A DNA stretch of 49,120 nucleotides from Spirogloea muscicola. Lineage: Eukaryota; Streptophyta; Zygnematophyceae; Spirogloeales; Spirogloeaceae. The stretch is from NCBI GenBank assembly GCA_009602725.1, contig WELB01000080.1:249433-298552 (forward strand). Direction: 5' to 3'. The stretch's first letter is position 1. Each line of letters opens with the position of its first letter. Of the stretch, positions 32,420 through 44,263 are shown piece by piece. Both the position numbers and the translations under genes were made by a program. A model generated the notes under the pieces. The model did no database searches. It worked only from the letters and a program-made list of their open reading frames with translations, and had not been told where the DNA came from.

Positions 32420-35400
32420 ATGGCGGCCGCGGCGGCTAGCCCGCCGCCGCCGGCGCCGCCGCCGATGCGCCGCGGCGCCGCCGGCGGCGCGCTCTTCTGC
32501 TTCGGCCTCGGGTACACGGGCCTGGGCCTGGCCAGCTTCCTGCGCCACCGCGGCGGCTGGTGCGCCACACCCTAGCCCGAGAAGCCGAGCCCCGAGTCCT
32601 GACGCCTGCACCGCCTCCGCCCCCATCCCCGCGTCCTGCGCGACGAGAGCTCCTTCTGTCTGCCGGCCTTGCACGGCGGCGGCCTTGCGGCGGTGGCGCT
32701 TCAATGGGGCTCGCCCAGAAGCGCCGCGCAGGGCCGCCTGGCCTGCTGACGGTGCCTTCACTTGTAAAAGGTCGCGACTCTTGGCCTCCCCAGGCGCCGT
32801 TCGCGGCCCGCAGCCAGAGCCCAGGCCTGGGGCTGCCGCTCCCAGCAGTCATGCTCATGGACGGGCGATGAGTATCTTCAGGTGTAGGGCTCTTCGCAAG
32901 CACTGGGGGGCTGAAGAGCCTGGAATCTAGGCTCCAGGGTTAACGGTCAGTTCAACCTAGAACCTCTAAACCCAGTGCTTGCGAAGAGATTAGGGCTTCT
33001 CGTGAGCAGTGGGGGAATGTCGGGTTTAGGGTTAGGGGCTAGGGTTCAGGGCTAGGCTAACCTAATTCCCTGAACCCAGTGCTTGCGAAGAAGTGCTAGC
33101 ATTCTGGGGGCTGTAAGGAGGTACGCGCTGCAGCGTGACCAGCGACTTTGGACAGCCGTTAGGCATTCGCGTGGCAGAGATGAGCCCCCGGCAGTGGCTC
33201 GCTAGTAGCAGCTCCTTGAACCCTGTCTAGAATCACCCCCAATATGCCAGGACCCTGACAGCGATCCCTTGTGGGAGGGCTGCGCCGCTTTTTGGGTGTC
33301 AGGCAGGTAGTCGGGACGTGCCGCAGTGAGGAGAACGCCGCGGCGCTGGCCCTGCGCGGCTTCCGGGCCTTCCACTTTGACCCTGCAAACGGCCAGCTTC
33401 TTGAGTATGACCTCTGTCATGCTGAGTTCCTGGAGCAGCAGAAGTTAGTCTTGGAGCTGCATAATATACGGCTGTCTTTTCTGCCCTGACTTCTTCAAGT
33501 AGCTGTATGCGCCGACCTCCTGCAGCGGAGAGGGCCTTGAGAGCCTCGGGCGCGCCACACATGTGCTGAGCTCCATCCCGCCGATTGGCAACACTGCTTG
33601 CGACCCGGTGTGCCTCCTCTGCTGCCCGTCAGCATTGGCCTCTCTGCACCATGCCGATAATAAAGTACGCCAGGATTGGCACTGCAGCAACCAGAATGCC
33701 AATCCAGGGCGCACATCCGTAGGTGTCGATTGACCCAAGAGTCATACGCTCTCACTCGCTCAAGGATCATCCTTGACATGCACGAGCCAAGCAGCTGTTG
33801 GCAACAGGTCCTGGCCACCCATGCGCTGGACCTGGAGGTTGCCCATCAAGATCAGATGAAGTGGCTTGGTTACCTGTCCACAACAGGTGACATTTGCCGA
33901 TATTCTTTTCACGGTGCTTCCTGTGATAGATCGACTTGACTATACCAATAATATTCAATGGCAGGACTGCTCGTGTGGTGCTTGCACATACATTGATACT
34001 TGCAATGCCCAGTGTCAAGCTCAGTGAGTTGTTTCGAATGCAATTTCTCCCTGCAGGCGTCTATGGCGACTGGGAGGGTGACTGGGTGGACGAAAGGTTG
34101 ACCAAATGATGCAGAATATGATTGTGAATGATATCATCAAGGCCACAGAACTCTGCATGCTCCTTCGTGAATGCGCTTCTTCTTTTTGAATCTGCATAGT
34201 GTCTCAGTCAGCCCTCAGCTGGTAGGCCCTTTTCCTGATCGTTGCATTGGTGGCTCCCTGTGCAGTTCACTACCACGTCGTGTTGACACAAAGATGGCCA
34301 CCAGGATTGCTGCAGAGGCGTCCTGGCTCGAGTTGGGGCAGAAGCTGGGTGTGCCAGCCCACATCTTCAGATTGGGCGGCATTTATGGGCCCAGCCGGAG
34401 GTGGTCGTTGTTCTCAGTCTGACACCTGAGAACGACTTTTTTGCCTTTGCGATCTGCACTGTCTGGTCACCGCCTGTCAATGGCAAGCTCGCCAGTGCGT
34501 TGTTTGCCACTTGGTTTGTCAATGAGAGGAGAAAGCTCGATGAGTGAATGTTTGGCGGGACAGTCCTGGCACAGAGGTCATCTCATCAGGTAGGTGTTGA
34601 TTGATTGGGTCCACTGCTGCTCAAACATGAAAGGCTCAAGCAGGGCTTTGGTGCTGTTGCAGTGCTTTGGACACAATCGTCAGGCAGAGGGATCAGTGCT
34701 CCGCTGCAATGAGATTGCGGGAGAAGCGGCGGTACACCTCACGCTGCCATGTGTTGGCTATCTGCCAGGTGGTTGCTGCCAGCATGGAGGCTCCCATGGC
34801 CGGGTATGCAGGCTGCCATTGCTGCTGCCTTAGGCTCATGTAGTCATGTTGACATGTCTCTGCTGCTGTCAGCAGTGCAGTTGTCATCACCGTATAAGAG
34901 CTACGGCATGGTCATCCGATACAATCAAATCTGAACTGCTGCTTACCAAAGACTCGTCAATTTGTTGTTGTAGAACAGTAATCTGAAGATCTGGGTCTGT
35001 CCCTGAATGTGTGGAAGAGCTAACTTGCATCTTGTATGTCTTTGTGTTGGGTAGACGCATTTACAACATTGTTGACGACGACCCAGCCCCCCGCAGTGAG
35101 GTCATGGCGTTTGCCAAAACTCTCCTCAATGAAGCGTGCAATGCAGAGCCACAGCAGGAACGTGATGAAAGTCTAATGACAGGCCATGGCAGTAGTTGCG
35201 AGGGCAACTGTCTCAAACAGGCGGCAGTGCGCGAGGGTGAGGCAGTTTGCTTGACTGAGCCTCAAGAAGAATCTCAGCAGGGACACATTGTGGAGAAGAG
35301 GGTGAGTAATGCAAGGATTAAGCTCGAGCTAGGCATGCAGTTTGTGCACCCAGACTATAGGTCGGGGCTTAGAGCGATTGCAGCAGGTGATGCCCGGCCA

Positions 35401-35430
35401 TTTAATTGGTCAGCACAAGGAGTTCGTTGA
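32420..35430 (+). CDS. Extended SDR / NAD(P)-dependent epimerase-like protein
   Basis: Eight exons: 32420-32559, 33303-33404, 33526-33607, 33808-33886, 34057-34096, 34266-34400, 34663-34803 and 35055-35430 (364 aa), all GT-AG and in phase. The Rossmann nucleotide-binding loop is at residues 29-34 (GLGYTG). Other blocks: WQVVGTCRSEENAAAL, THVLSSIPPIGN, MKWLGYLSTTGVYGDWEGDW, VPAHIFRLGGIYGPSRSALD, RRYTSRCHVLAICQ and GRIYNIVDDDPAPRSEV. These match the YeeZ-like SDRs found in cyanobacteria and plant plastids (for example Arabidopsis At1g19690, from memory). The classical YxxxK pair is not obvious: the Tyr is in STTGVYGD and Lys in DTKMATR. The C-terminal exon has an acidic insertion of about 60 residues. 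Good start context (GCCGCCATGG). Substrate unknown. Confidence 0.88.
32892..33091. repeat. Tandem hairpin units with telomere-like loops in intron 1
   Basis: TCTTCGCAAGCACTGGG (32891-32907) is the exact reverse complement of CCCAGTGCTTGCGAAGA at 32971-32987, and that 17-mer recurs at 33075-33091. A degenerate left arm (about 32997-33014) precedes the second copy. So two hairpin units of about 100 bp lie in tandem. The second loop contains GGGTTTAGGGTTAGGGG, a telomere-like stretch. Confidence 0.75.
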
Positions 35431-35671
35431 GATTTGACCACCAATGAATGCCTTGCAGCAGGTGCAGCAGCTAATGCCGGGGGGTTATCAGATTGCTTAT
35501 TGCTCTCGAATGGGCAAATTGGAAAGCACAACACAACTCTGCAAATTTTGTGTATCTGTGCAAGATGCTAGGATCTATTCTAAGCAAGATACACTTGATA
35601 CACATGTTGATGGTGGCCTCCGAAATGCCTGGTACAGTTGTTTGGAAATGAGCTACATGTGACCCAGAAGC

Positions 35672-35771
35672 CGCAAAGCAGTCACAATGGCTGTGAGAAC
35701 AGTATCAGCTGTGCTTAGTCGATTTAGTAGGCTGTACACTTAGGAGTCATGGGTTTACTCCCTGCTTTGCG
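35672..35771. repeat. 10-bp inverted repeat between convergent genes
   Basis: CGCAAAGCAG (35672-35681) and CTGCTTTGCG (35762-35771) are exact reverse complements enclosing 80 bases. This lies in the 3' region between the SDR and TPR genes. A tRNA was considered, but no proper TpsiC arm is present. Confidence 0.45.
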
Positions 35772-35913
35772 CACGCAATGTATGCAAGCTTTGAAGTGCA
35801 CTCTCTTAGTACTGTACATGCCTGTATGTGCTTGGCCAGGCGAATAAACGACAACATGGCATCCTGCAGCACAGCTGCTGCTGAGGGGGCAGCCACGGCT
35901 GAGCTGCTCAGGA

Positions 35914-38900
35914 TCACATCAGGACGCGGCCGAGTCGCACGTCAAGCACAACGCATCGCCCCTCCCCTGGTCGAGCTTCCCGCTTTGCCGCCAAGGCCAC
36001 GTCCTCGTCCCACTCCGGGGCCTCAATATGTTGTGTGCCTTTTGACTCATCCTCACTGCTTTCATCAATGCCTGAAGCAGCATCAGCGCATCCCAAGCTC
36101 TCTGCAAGTGCATTCTCCAGAGAGCCTTCTCCCACCCAACCTTCCTTGGCTGCCTGCCGGAGCCTGTCTGCCTCTGTCTCTCGATTTTTCGCCCAGCCCA
36201 AGACATTAGCACAGCGACCTGCACACCCCAATATCGTAAAATCATGATTGGGGACGCAAGACATTGACATGGAGATCAGTAACTAGAATCTCTTGCCTAG
36301 AGTCTCGCATCGAGAATAATCAGGACATTCTAGACAACTCCGACATGGTGCACCCATCTGACAGCAATGTTGGTGGTAAGAACCCTGGCATCTAAAAACT
36401 TTATTTATGATCGTTTTTTATGATCGTTATGTAGAAAATACAAATTGGACTTGTCTATGACCCACAGTATCTCCACAGCTTAGCTAAACGATAGAGAGGG
36501 CATAGAATAAAAACCTCTAGTCAAAGCTATAACGTCCACAAAATCATCATCCCGCTCAGTATATGCTGCTCACATAGAAATAGCCTCGTGAATATGTCAT
36601 TTCTTGACATAGCCAAAGATTAGCCATGAACTCAATCGATATCGGAAGCTGCACATGCAGCTCCGTGTGACACCAATCTTCTAAGCCCTGCACATGCACC
36701 TCTACCTTTACCCAAGACCCTGATCCTACACTGCACCTATCCAAGGCTCTAGCACCCCAGCCAACTCTAACAACAACATAAACTACATAAAGTCAGGTCA
36801 AGTGGACAAGACGATACCTGAAGGTTCTGATGCACGTAACAGCTCCAGTGCCCGACGATAGAGGCCCTGCTTGACGTTAGGCGCCAGAAGGAACCAGACT
36901 ATAAGGCATTTGCCTTCATGCAAGAATAAAATTTACATAGTGCTGTGTCTTTTTGGATAACAATCATTGCTGGGGTACAGGTGCAAAGCTTATGGATAAA
37001 GAACAGAATGCTGACCTCAGCCATAATGACATCACCAGATCCCCTTGCTCGGCCCCTCTGATCATAGACACTAGCTAGAGCAGCAAGAACCACCCCAACC
37101 CTTGGATGTTTCTCACCTGCATGACATGAAAACATTAATAATTGCAGGCTCTAGCTGCCACGTAGCAGACAATACGGATTAAGTAATAAACTCACCATTG
37201 ATCTCTTCTGCATGGGAGAGTGCCTCTGCCAGCTTCAATTCAGCTTCATCGTATTCGCTGTGCACAATACCATACCCAGAGACCTTGATAAGAGATCTCT
37301 ACTTGCTGATAGCGAACCAAAAACTCATAGTAAGTACACATCACTGCATTCCAAGACAAGTCATTCCTGAACCAATCTGATTGTTGAACAATAAAAGACC
37401 AGCATCTCTCCAAGATAGGACCTACTCCAGAAGCAGCTCAATGAGCCTGCTTACCCAAGATGACACGCTAATTGGCCCAGGCCAGCCAAGGCGCCCATAT
37501 GCACCTCCTCAGGAGCAATGGGTCCAGCAGCAACAGCTGCTTGTGAAGAAGCCGGGGAAGTCATCCTAAGTGCGGTACTGTACAAGTCCCTTGCTCTAGT
37601 CATGTCACCAAGGGCATGAAGGTGCTCCGCATGCATGAGAACTGCAGCAGCTGGATTTCAACAACAAAGGCAGTTGGTACTAACAGCTTCTATCAGCAGA
37701 AGTCATCAAGGACGACAGACAGTGGGAGATGAAGTCCCCAACAGATTTACCTCCACTTATGCTATCAAATGGTCAGCATCCTCAAGTGTGCAAGGCTTGA
37801 TGATAACTAACAATTAGCAACCAACAGGTCGAAGACCACAGATTATTCTCTGTATGAATAATCTGTGGTTCAGATTATTGATTGTGCAAACAGATTGTGC
37901 AAACATGTTGGACAAAGTTACTCTGCATAGTTGGGGAAAAGATTAACCAACCGCTACTACTGGGGGTATCTCCTTCATCGTGCCAAGCTCCTGCTTCCTT
38001 GAAAAGGTCCTCGGCTGTCACAGCATTGAAGCTATTCTGTTATAAGCATCTAACAAGATGTGCAAGTTTTGAAGCACACAGATGCGAATCTAGGCTGCCC
38101 AGGTATCGATTGAAGCAATCGAAGCAAGTCAGCACAGTCATGACCTGCTTGAAGCCTGTGTCGAATGTGCTCAATGAAGCCCATGATTGTTAGAGCTCGA
38201 CCCCGGAGCATTGCCACCAAGCGGTGATCTCCAGTACCACGATCAGCTGTATCAACTAATCGTAGCAAGCACGTCGCATGGCTCATAGCTGCTTCGTCCT
38301 GACAAGCAACAGCTCTTTTAGCATCCCATCACCTACTACCCTTGCCCAGCTATGTCTGTTGCTCTCACAATGATAATTGAGGTCTGCAGCTCAAAGTTCT
38401 AGTCACGTGAAGATGCTCGATCTGCATGTAAGCATGATGATTGGGCGATTGTGACCGCAACCGTTGTCAAGCATCTGGCAGAAGTAGTCAAGAGTAGTAG
38501 TTATAGCAGTAGCACGTGACAACACCGTCCCAACCTGGTGTTGCCTCAAGGCCAGACTAGCCAAGGCTTCCAATGCAGCAGCTGCAATTGAAGGTGAGGA
38601 GTTTAATGTCAGCACTTGCAAATTGATATGATAAGGAAAATATGGCAGCACTTGCAGTAATATTAAAGAAAGATATGAACAGCAACATTCAAGCTCCTTG
38701 TGCAGCTCTTTACATGGCCAAGCACAGCCATACTATTTTTTCACAAACAACCAGGTCTGCATGTCTCTTGTCTTGTATAGCCCATGTTGTAGAATGGATG
38801 CCAGAAGATACTCAAGATACTTGGCCATCAGCAATATGGCAACTCATTGCTCACTGTTACAAGCCAGTGTCAATTATTGCCAAAAGTATAACAATGTTAA

Positions 38901-40022
38901 CGCACCACGAACTTCGTAAGATGCTCGATGAATACCAGCTGCCTTTTCAAGGGCCTCAGCTGCCTCTGCAAAATTTCCTCTGAGGCCATTCAGCAATGTA
39001 CTGGTTAGCTAGTATCGAGGATGCGGTCTTGCAAGACCATGTGGCACAACGCTCTACAATCCTTGTCTTGGTTGTTCTGGCATGGAAGCACACTGTTGTT
39101 GCTGTTACCTCTAAGCAGACCCTGTGCACTAATAAGGACCTTGAAAGCAGAGGTGCAAAAACTTACTGGTCAATACGTATCGTGGCCAGTGCCATCAAAA
39201 TCCGACCCGTGGCACTGCCTGCCGATTGACCATCTTGCACCAAGAACGACAGACCTTGCTCCAGAATTCGCAGGGCCTCTACATAAGGAGCTGCAATGGA
39301 CGGGGCGAAAAAGGATACTAAGGACCGCAATCATGAAAACTGTACAAATTTTCCTTAACTTACAGAGACACAGGTATCTTCGTAGTCCTCCATCACATCT
39401 TCATCTCATTGGCAGCAGGTATGCCCCAGGTGTGCCTTGACAAGTAAGCACAGAGTTGTATTGCTGGCACTATATATCATCCTCATTTGCGAGTTTGCCT
39501 GTGTTTCCTGCGAGCGCTGCATTGATGCCATAGGAGCCCTTGATGCAGTCCTGCAGCAACCGTGTAGTCACAATGAACAGGTGGGAAAGGCATGTGAGGG
39601 GGAAGAGTGTGAAGGTCTCGTAGACCTTTAGAGCGAGAAGCGCGCCAATACTCAATCATCTGGTCGGCCATGGACTCCCCGCCATCCCAGTCCTTCGCGC
39701 CTTCGGAGCTCGCTTGCGTCGCGAGGTGCCTCACACTGTTATATGATGGTGATCCGGCGGCAGAGAATGCTCGGTGGTGGTATCTGAACGAGGCGTGCCG
39801 ACGGGAAGGCTCCGTCCAGGCCGTGCATGGCTGCGATTCCGAGACTGGCAGCCGGCGAGCACATCCCTCTGCTCGCGAGGCCCCGTCATGGCCCGAGGTG
39901 CTCGCCGCACAGTCCGGGTCGGCAACCGGCGGCGAACCAATGGCAGGAGCCGCGGCCAACCTCCACGCCGCCGCGTTGCGCCCGCAGAGCAGCCGCAGGC
40001 CGGTGCGCCTGGCGACGGCCAT
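35914..40022 (-). CDS. TPR-repeat protein with mitochondrial-type N-terminus
   Basis: Eleven exons on the minus strand: 40022-39626, 39290-39167, 39000-38906, 38581-38535, 38298-38145, 38014-37961, 37641-37455, 37257-37196, 37116-37016, 36866-36818 and 36218-35914 (524 aa); every junction is in phase. The first 35 residues (MAVARRTGLRLLCGRNAAAW...) are Arg/Ala/Leu-rich without acids, as in mitochondrial presequences. Helical TPR-like repeats follow: APYVEALRILEQGLSFL, GNFAEAAEALEKAAGIHRAS, LMHAEHLHALGDMTRARDLY, YDEAELKLAEALSHAEEING, EKHPRVGVVLAALASVYDQR and GLYRRALELLRASEPS. 'GEKHPxxxxxLxxLAxxYxxxG' is typical of kinesin-light-chain/TTC19-like TPRs. The role is likely assembly or scaffolding in mitochondria; a TTC19 equivalent is only a guess. 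An acidic tail ends the protein. Confidence 0.78.
37835..37869. repeat. Perfect 14-bp hairpin in TPR gene intron
   Basis: ACCACAGATTATTC (37835-37848) pairs with GAATAATCTGTGGT (37856-37869) around a 7-base loop, inside the intron between exons 6 and 7. Function unknown. Confidence 0.75.
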
Positions 40023-40046
40023 TGTGCCGAGGGAGGCGCGCGAGCG

Positions 40047-40083
<37 letters not shown>

Positions 40084-40505
40084 TGCTGCCGCCGCCGCCG
40101 CCTCCGCGAGAGTCAGCTGCAGCTTCCTGACAGAGAAACGGCTTGTGGACTGGGGGAGCCATCCGCCACGTCACCCGGGGGAGGCCCGGCTCCGGCAGCG
40201 CCTTTCTGCCCCGTGGGTTGCTACCGTCACACTGTCTCGTCAGCACCTCAGCGCATGGGCTTCGATTCAAGTACCCACTTTTCGCACTGACTTTCGCCTG
40301 AACAGTTTATTATTTTCTCCCTCGTGCTGCCCCTGCCGTGCAGCTAGCTGTGCCCCTGTCGAGGCCCCCGCCGTTAAGTTCGCGCTAGCTAAGCTGCGGC
40401 ACTCCCCAGGGCCCCCCACTCCTGGGCATCATTTCCCCGGCGCCGACGGCAGCTGCGCCGGATGGCGCCGCCTCGCCGCCGCCGCGGCGCCGGCCCGCCG
40501 CGGCC
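40023..40505. promoter_or_regulatory. Divergent promoter with (CCG)n tract
   Basis: The 483 bases between the start codons of the TPR gene (minus) and the CoA synthase gene (plus) must hold both promoters and 5' UTRs. A CCG/CAG-type trinucleotide tract runs about 40040-40115. No TATA box or specific site was recognised. Confidence 0.5.
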
Positions 40506-43500
40506 ATGACGTCGCCGCCCGGTACGGCGCGTCTCCGCCTCGCGGCGCCGCCCTGGACTCCACCGCTCCTCGCCTCGCCCGCCGCCACGCCCGCCCGGGT
40601 GACTCGGCCGAGCCTGGGGCCGGCGAGCTGCCGCCTTCGCTGGTCGCCCGCTGCCTCAGCTAGAGGAGCTGGAGAATCTCTGCTTGAGGAAGTCCGTCGA
40701 CCAGAGCGGCAGCCTTCTGGTGAGCCTGACGTTAGAGCACGAGTGAATTCTGCTCTCCGCAGATTGCTGCACTAGCCTTTGACCAGAAACAGTCAACGTC
40801 TTACTTCTGCCCTGTCACTGTGCTGCTTTGCAGCGGCGGTCGTGGCCATGGCGCACGGCGCAGATTCAATGTACGACCAAAAAACCGTGAAGGAGTACCC
40901 GGGCGTCGTTGTAGGAGGCACATTTGATCACCTGCATGAGGGCCACAAGCTTTTGATGAGAAGGGCCCTCCAGCTGGTTGAGGACGAAGGAGTATTTGTA
41001 GTTGGTATCAGCACTGGCAGACTTCTTAGCAAGAAGAAGCTGAAGGAGGTCTGCGTTGCAAATCCTAGCTTGGCAAGATGTTATCACCTCATTTGTCATC
41101 ATTCATGATCTCCTAAAATCTGCAGGACATTGGGTGCATGAAGCATTGTTCATTTCGGTCATCTTGATTGTTAACCTGGATTGATGGCCATCTGGTGCAG
41201 CTGATAGAACCATACGAATTAAGAAGGAACGCTGTTGAGGAGTATGTCAAGCAACGCACGCAGACTATGGGAAAGAGAGTTGAGCTGGACGTACTTCCCA
41301 TTACCGAAGCTGCTCCGGAAAGGGCAGTCTCTAATGCACAAGTTCAGTGCATCGTTGTCAGCCCGGATACTAGAGCTGGAGCTGAAGCTTTCAACAAGGC
41401 CAGACAGATGAAAGGCATGAGCTCTGTAGACGTGAGTGTACTAAACCATTGACTGCCTCAGCATAGGGTGAACATTTCATTTGATCCTTCCCAGTGCAAA
41501 ATGCATGTCAAGCTCTGACAGCCAATGACTCTAAGCTTGAATCAAGGATGGCCGTGCCAGGAACCCACATTCCACATGATGTGAAAGCAAAGGGGACTTG
41601 AACGACATCTCATCGATTGCGCGAATGTTGATAGGCTGACTTGGCAGGTGGTTGTGATTGATCTAGTCATTGACAAAGAGGGACCTCAGAGTGAGCAGCT
41701 GAGCTCCACTTTACTACGCCAAAGGTTACTTGGCACCTTCTTACTAAGGTAGGGTCAAAGGACTGGCTAAGTATGTATCACGACATTCTTGAAAGGTAGG
41801 TGCATTGCTTTGAGTCGAGCACGCCGACCTAAGGACCTTCTGATCATACTGGGGACAATGACAGTTATACATCTATGTCCTCTAATTTGTGTACTTCAAT
41901 TTGAATCATTGGTGGCCATCGAGAAGCTAGTGTCTCATTCATTTTGTGCGCAGAAGCTCAAGCTGCACAGCTCATGTATTGGTTCAGGCCTGCTGCACAG
42001 CGAAGCATGAGGCTTTCAAGGGATACCCTTAGCACTTGGCCTTACCTCATCGGCTTAACTGGAGGAATAGCCTCGGGAAAGTCAACAGTTAGACAAGAGC
42101 TGCAAGCTTTGGGAGCTGAGGTCCTTGATTGCGATGTACTTGGTCACAAGTCATACCAACAAGGCACACCTACTTACAACGCTCTTGTGCAAGCTTTTGG
42201 TCCTGGTATAATACGAGAAGGTGGGATTTCCAGAGCAAGAAGCTGTCACAGAAACTGTTGAAATGCAACAGAATCAAAAGCAGCAAGACTAAGTGAGATC
42301 CTGTGGCAATCATTTGCAGACAACACGGTAGACCGCCAAGCCTTGGGAGCGATTGTTTTTGAAGATCAGCAACAGATGAGCCGTCTGACTTCTATTGTGT
42401 GGCCTGCAATTGGGCAACTCCTCATGGAGCATTGCGAGGAAGCGGCAGTTAGGGGTTGTCTTCTTTGCATAGCAGAAGCTCCTGTGCTCCTGGAGGCAGG
42501 GTGGCAGCCGCTTGTGGATGAGGTGTGGGTAGTGATTGCCCCAGAAGAGGTGGCACGTGGACGGCTCATGAAGAGGAACGGAATCACTGAGCAAGATGCC
42601 CACAAACGGCTTGATAGTCAGGTGAGCAGAACATTGGGATGTGCTTGTTGTCAGGCTGCCAAAAGTAGGGGTGTACATCATTGTACGCTTTTCTCAGATC
42701 TTGATCCGTATTTGTGATCAAGGTGTGTGCTTGATTCTTGAATGGCATGTACTCATGGCTGCAGATGAGTACAGAGGAGAGAGTTATGGAAGCCGATGTG
42801 GTCATTGACAATAATGAATCATTGGAGGCTACAAGAGAGCAAGTGCAAGGTTGCTCTTACAGGAAAGGCTTACGCCTCTGCAATCTTCCTGGTCGGGAGT
42901 CCAGTCATGGGACCCACTATTCTGCAGGTGGGCAGGCCTGATGCGTAGGTTGAGCGTGAAGAAAGAAGTTGCAGAGGAGTGGTGGCAATTAATTGAGGCC
43001 CATCACAGGCAACATCATCGTCATTATCACACCTTTGCCCACCTTCGAAGCCTCTACAATCTGTACAGCAGGTAGATTAATAATGTAACCTGCACGCTGT
43101 TCAGAGATGACAGTTGTTGATGTCTGAGAGGCCCTGTAACAGTTATCCCTTACAATTCATCTTGTGTCAACTTGCTATAAGTAACCTGCTCCCATCCACG
43201 CTGCAAACTTACACACAAGAAGCCGTCCACCGTCAATGTGCAGATATGCCCATTTTGTGGCAGACCCTTGCGCTTTCCACTTGGCCATATTCTTTCACGA
43301 TGTTGTTTATGAGCCCAGAGCCAGCGTGCAGGGCGTGAATGAGAAGGAGAGCGCTGCTCTTTTCCTCAAATTTGCTCGTGCAGCTGGGTTGACTTCAGAC
43401 TTGGTGAGCTGACATCACATCTCTGTGACACATGTGAGCAATTGATGCACATATCAAGCCGCTGAAGAGGTTCCATCAAGATTGCTACGGGCTGTTGTGG

Positions 43501-44263
43501 CAGTAGTTTAACAGCTCGTGATGGTGCATCCTCGTCTGGTGTCTCCGTTGCTATCACTCTGAGCAGATTTTAGTGGCCAGACGCCACATGACAACATTGT
43601 AAGCAGCGTTTGTGAAGTGCTTTGACCTCTCAGCTCCTTGCTCACAAGTTGGCACATGCGCAACATACTCAGAGATAGTAATGTATAAGAACGTTCTGAC
43701 TTCATGCAAACAGGCGGAGAAGATCAACAAGTACATACTGCAGACTTTCAACCATATGGAAGAAATCCAAGTATCTGAGGACTTGGCGCTCTTCCTTGAT
43801 GTTGATCTAGGTTGGCTGCTGTCATCTTTGTGCACGGAGTCATGCTGCCACTACTCAAAGCACGACCAGCCAGCACTTGGTAGATAAGGCAGGCTCTTCC
43901 TGTCATGTAATGATCCTGCTAGGGGCAGGCAGTGAATTATATTAGGCTTTGAGCAGCCCGAGCGTTGATGCTAATGATTAATTACCTCTTACTGCAGCAA
44001 TTTTGGGAGCAGCCAAGAATGACTATGAAATGTATGCGGCCAATATCAGGAGAGAATACATGCACGTGGATGAGGCCGTCTATAAAGAGAAGAGGGCCAA
44101 CCTATTACAGGAGTGGCTTGCCAGGTCACGCTTGTACAGAACGGATATTATTCACCAGGCCTTTGGTGATCAAGCAAAGATCAATCTGACTTGGGAACTG
44201 GCAGGCCTAAGAGACACATCCTCATCGTTGGACACGTTCCTCAATCTCTTGGAAGGAGTCTAG
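40506..44263 (+). CDS. COASY: CoA synthase: PPAT + dephospho-CoA kinase fused to HD phosphohydrolase
   Basis: Eleven exons: 40506-40719, 40834-41048, 41201-41431, 41648-41748, 41988-42220, 42320-42621, 42765-42842, 42905-43071, 43244-43403, 43714-43810 and 43998-44263 (687 aa). Residues 1-70 are Arg/Ala/Pro/Ser-rich, possibly a targeting peptide. PPAT domain: GGTFDHLHEGHKLLMRRAL (H106, H109), LIEPYELRRNAVEEYV, IVVSPDT, SEQLSSTLLRQRLLG. Dephospho-CoA kinase domain: P-loop GLTGGIASGKST (276-287), VLDCDVLGHKSY, EAPVLLEAGWQPLVDEVWVV, EADVVIDNN. The two catalyse the last steps to coenzyme A. HD domain: HHRHYHTFAHL, then AIFFHDVVYEP (H532, D533), NEKESAALFL, LFLDVDLAILG, ANIRREYMHV. Human COASY has the first two only. 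The exon 7/8 join (62-nt intron) is uncertain: reading straight on gives LLLQERLTPL, like the usual kinase end, but needs a frame change near 42845. Alternative: two overlapping genes, the first stopping at 42941. Confidence 0.82.

Noticed and set aside
35672-35771. tRNA gene
   Set aside because: The terminal stem is 10 bp, the would-be T loop does not fit TTCRANY, and no cloverleaf could be drawn.
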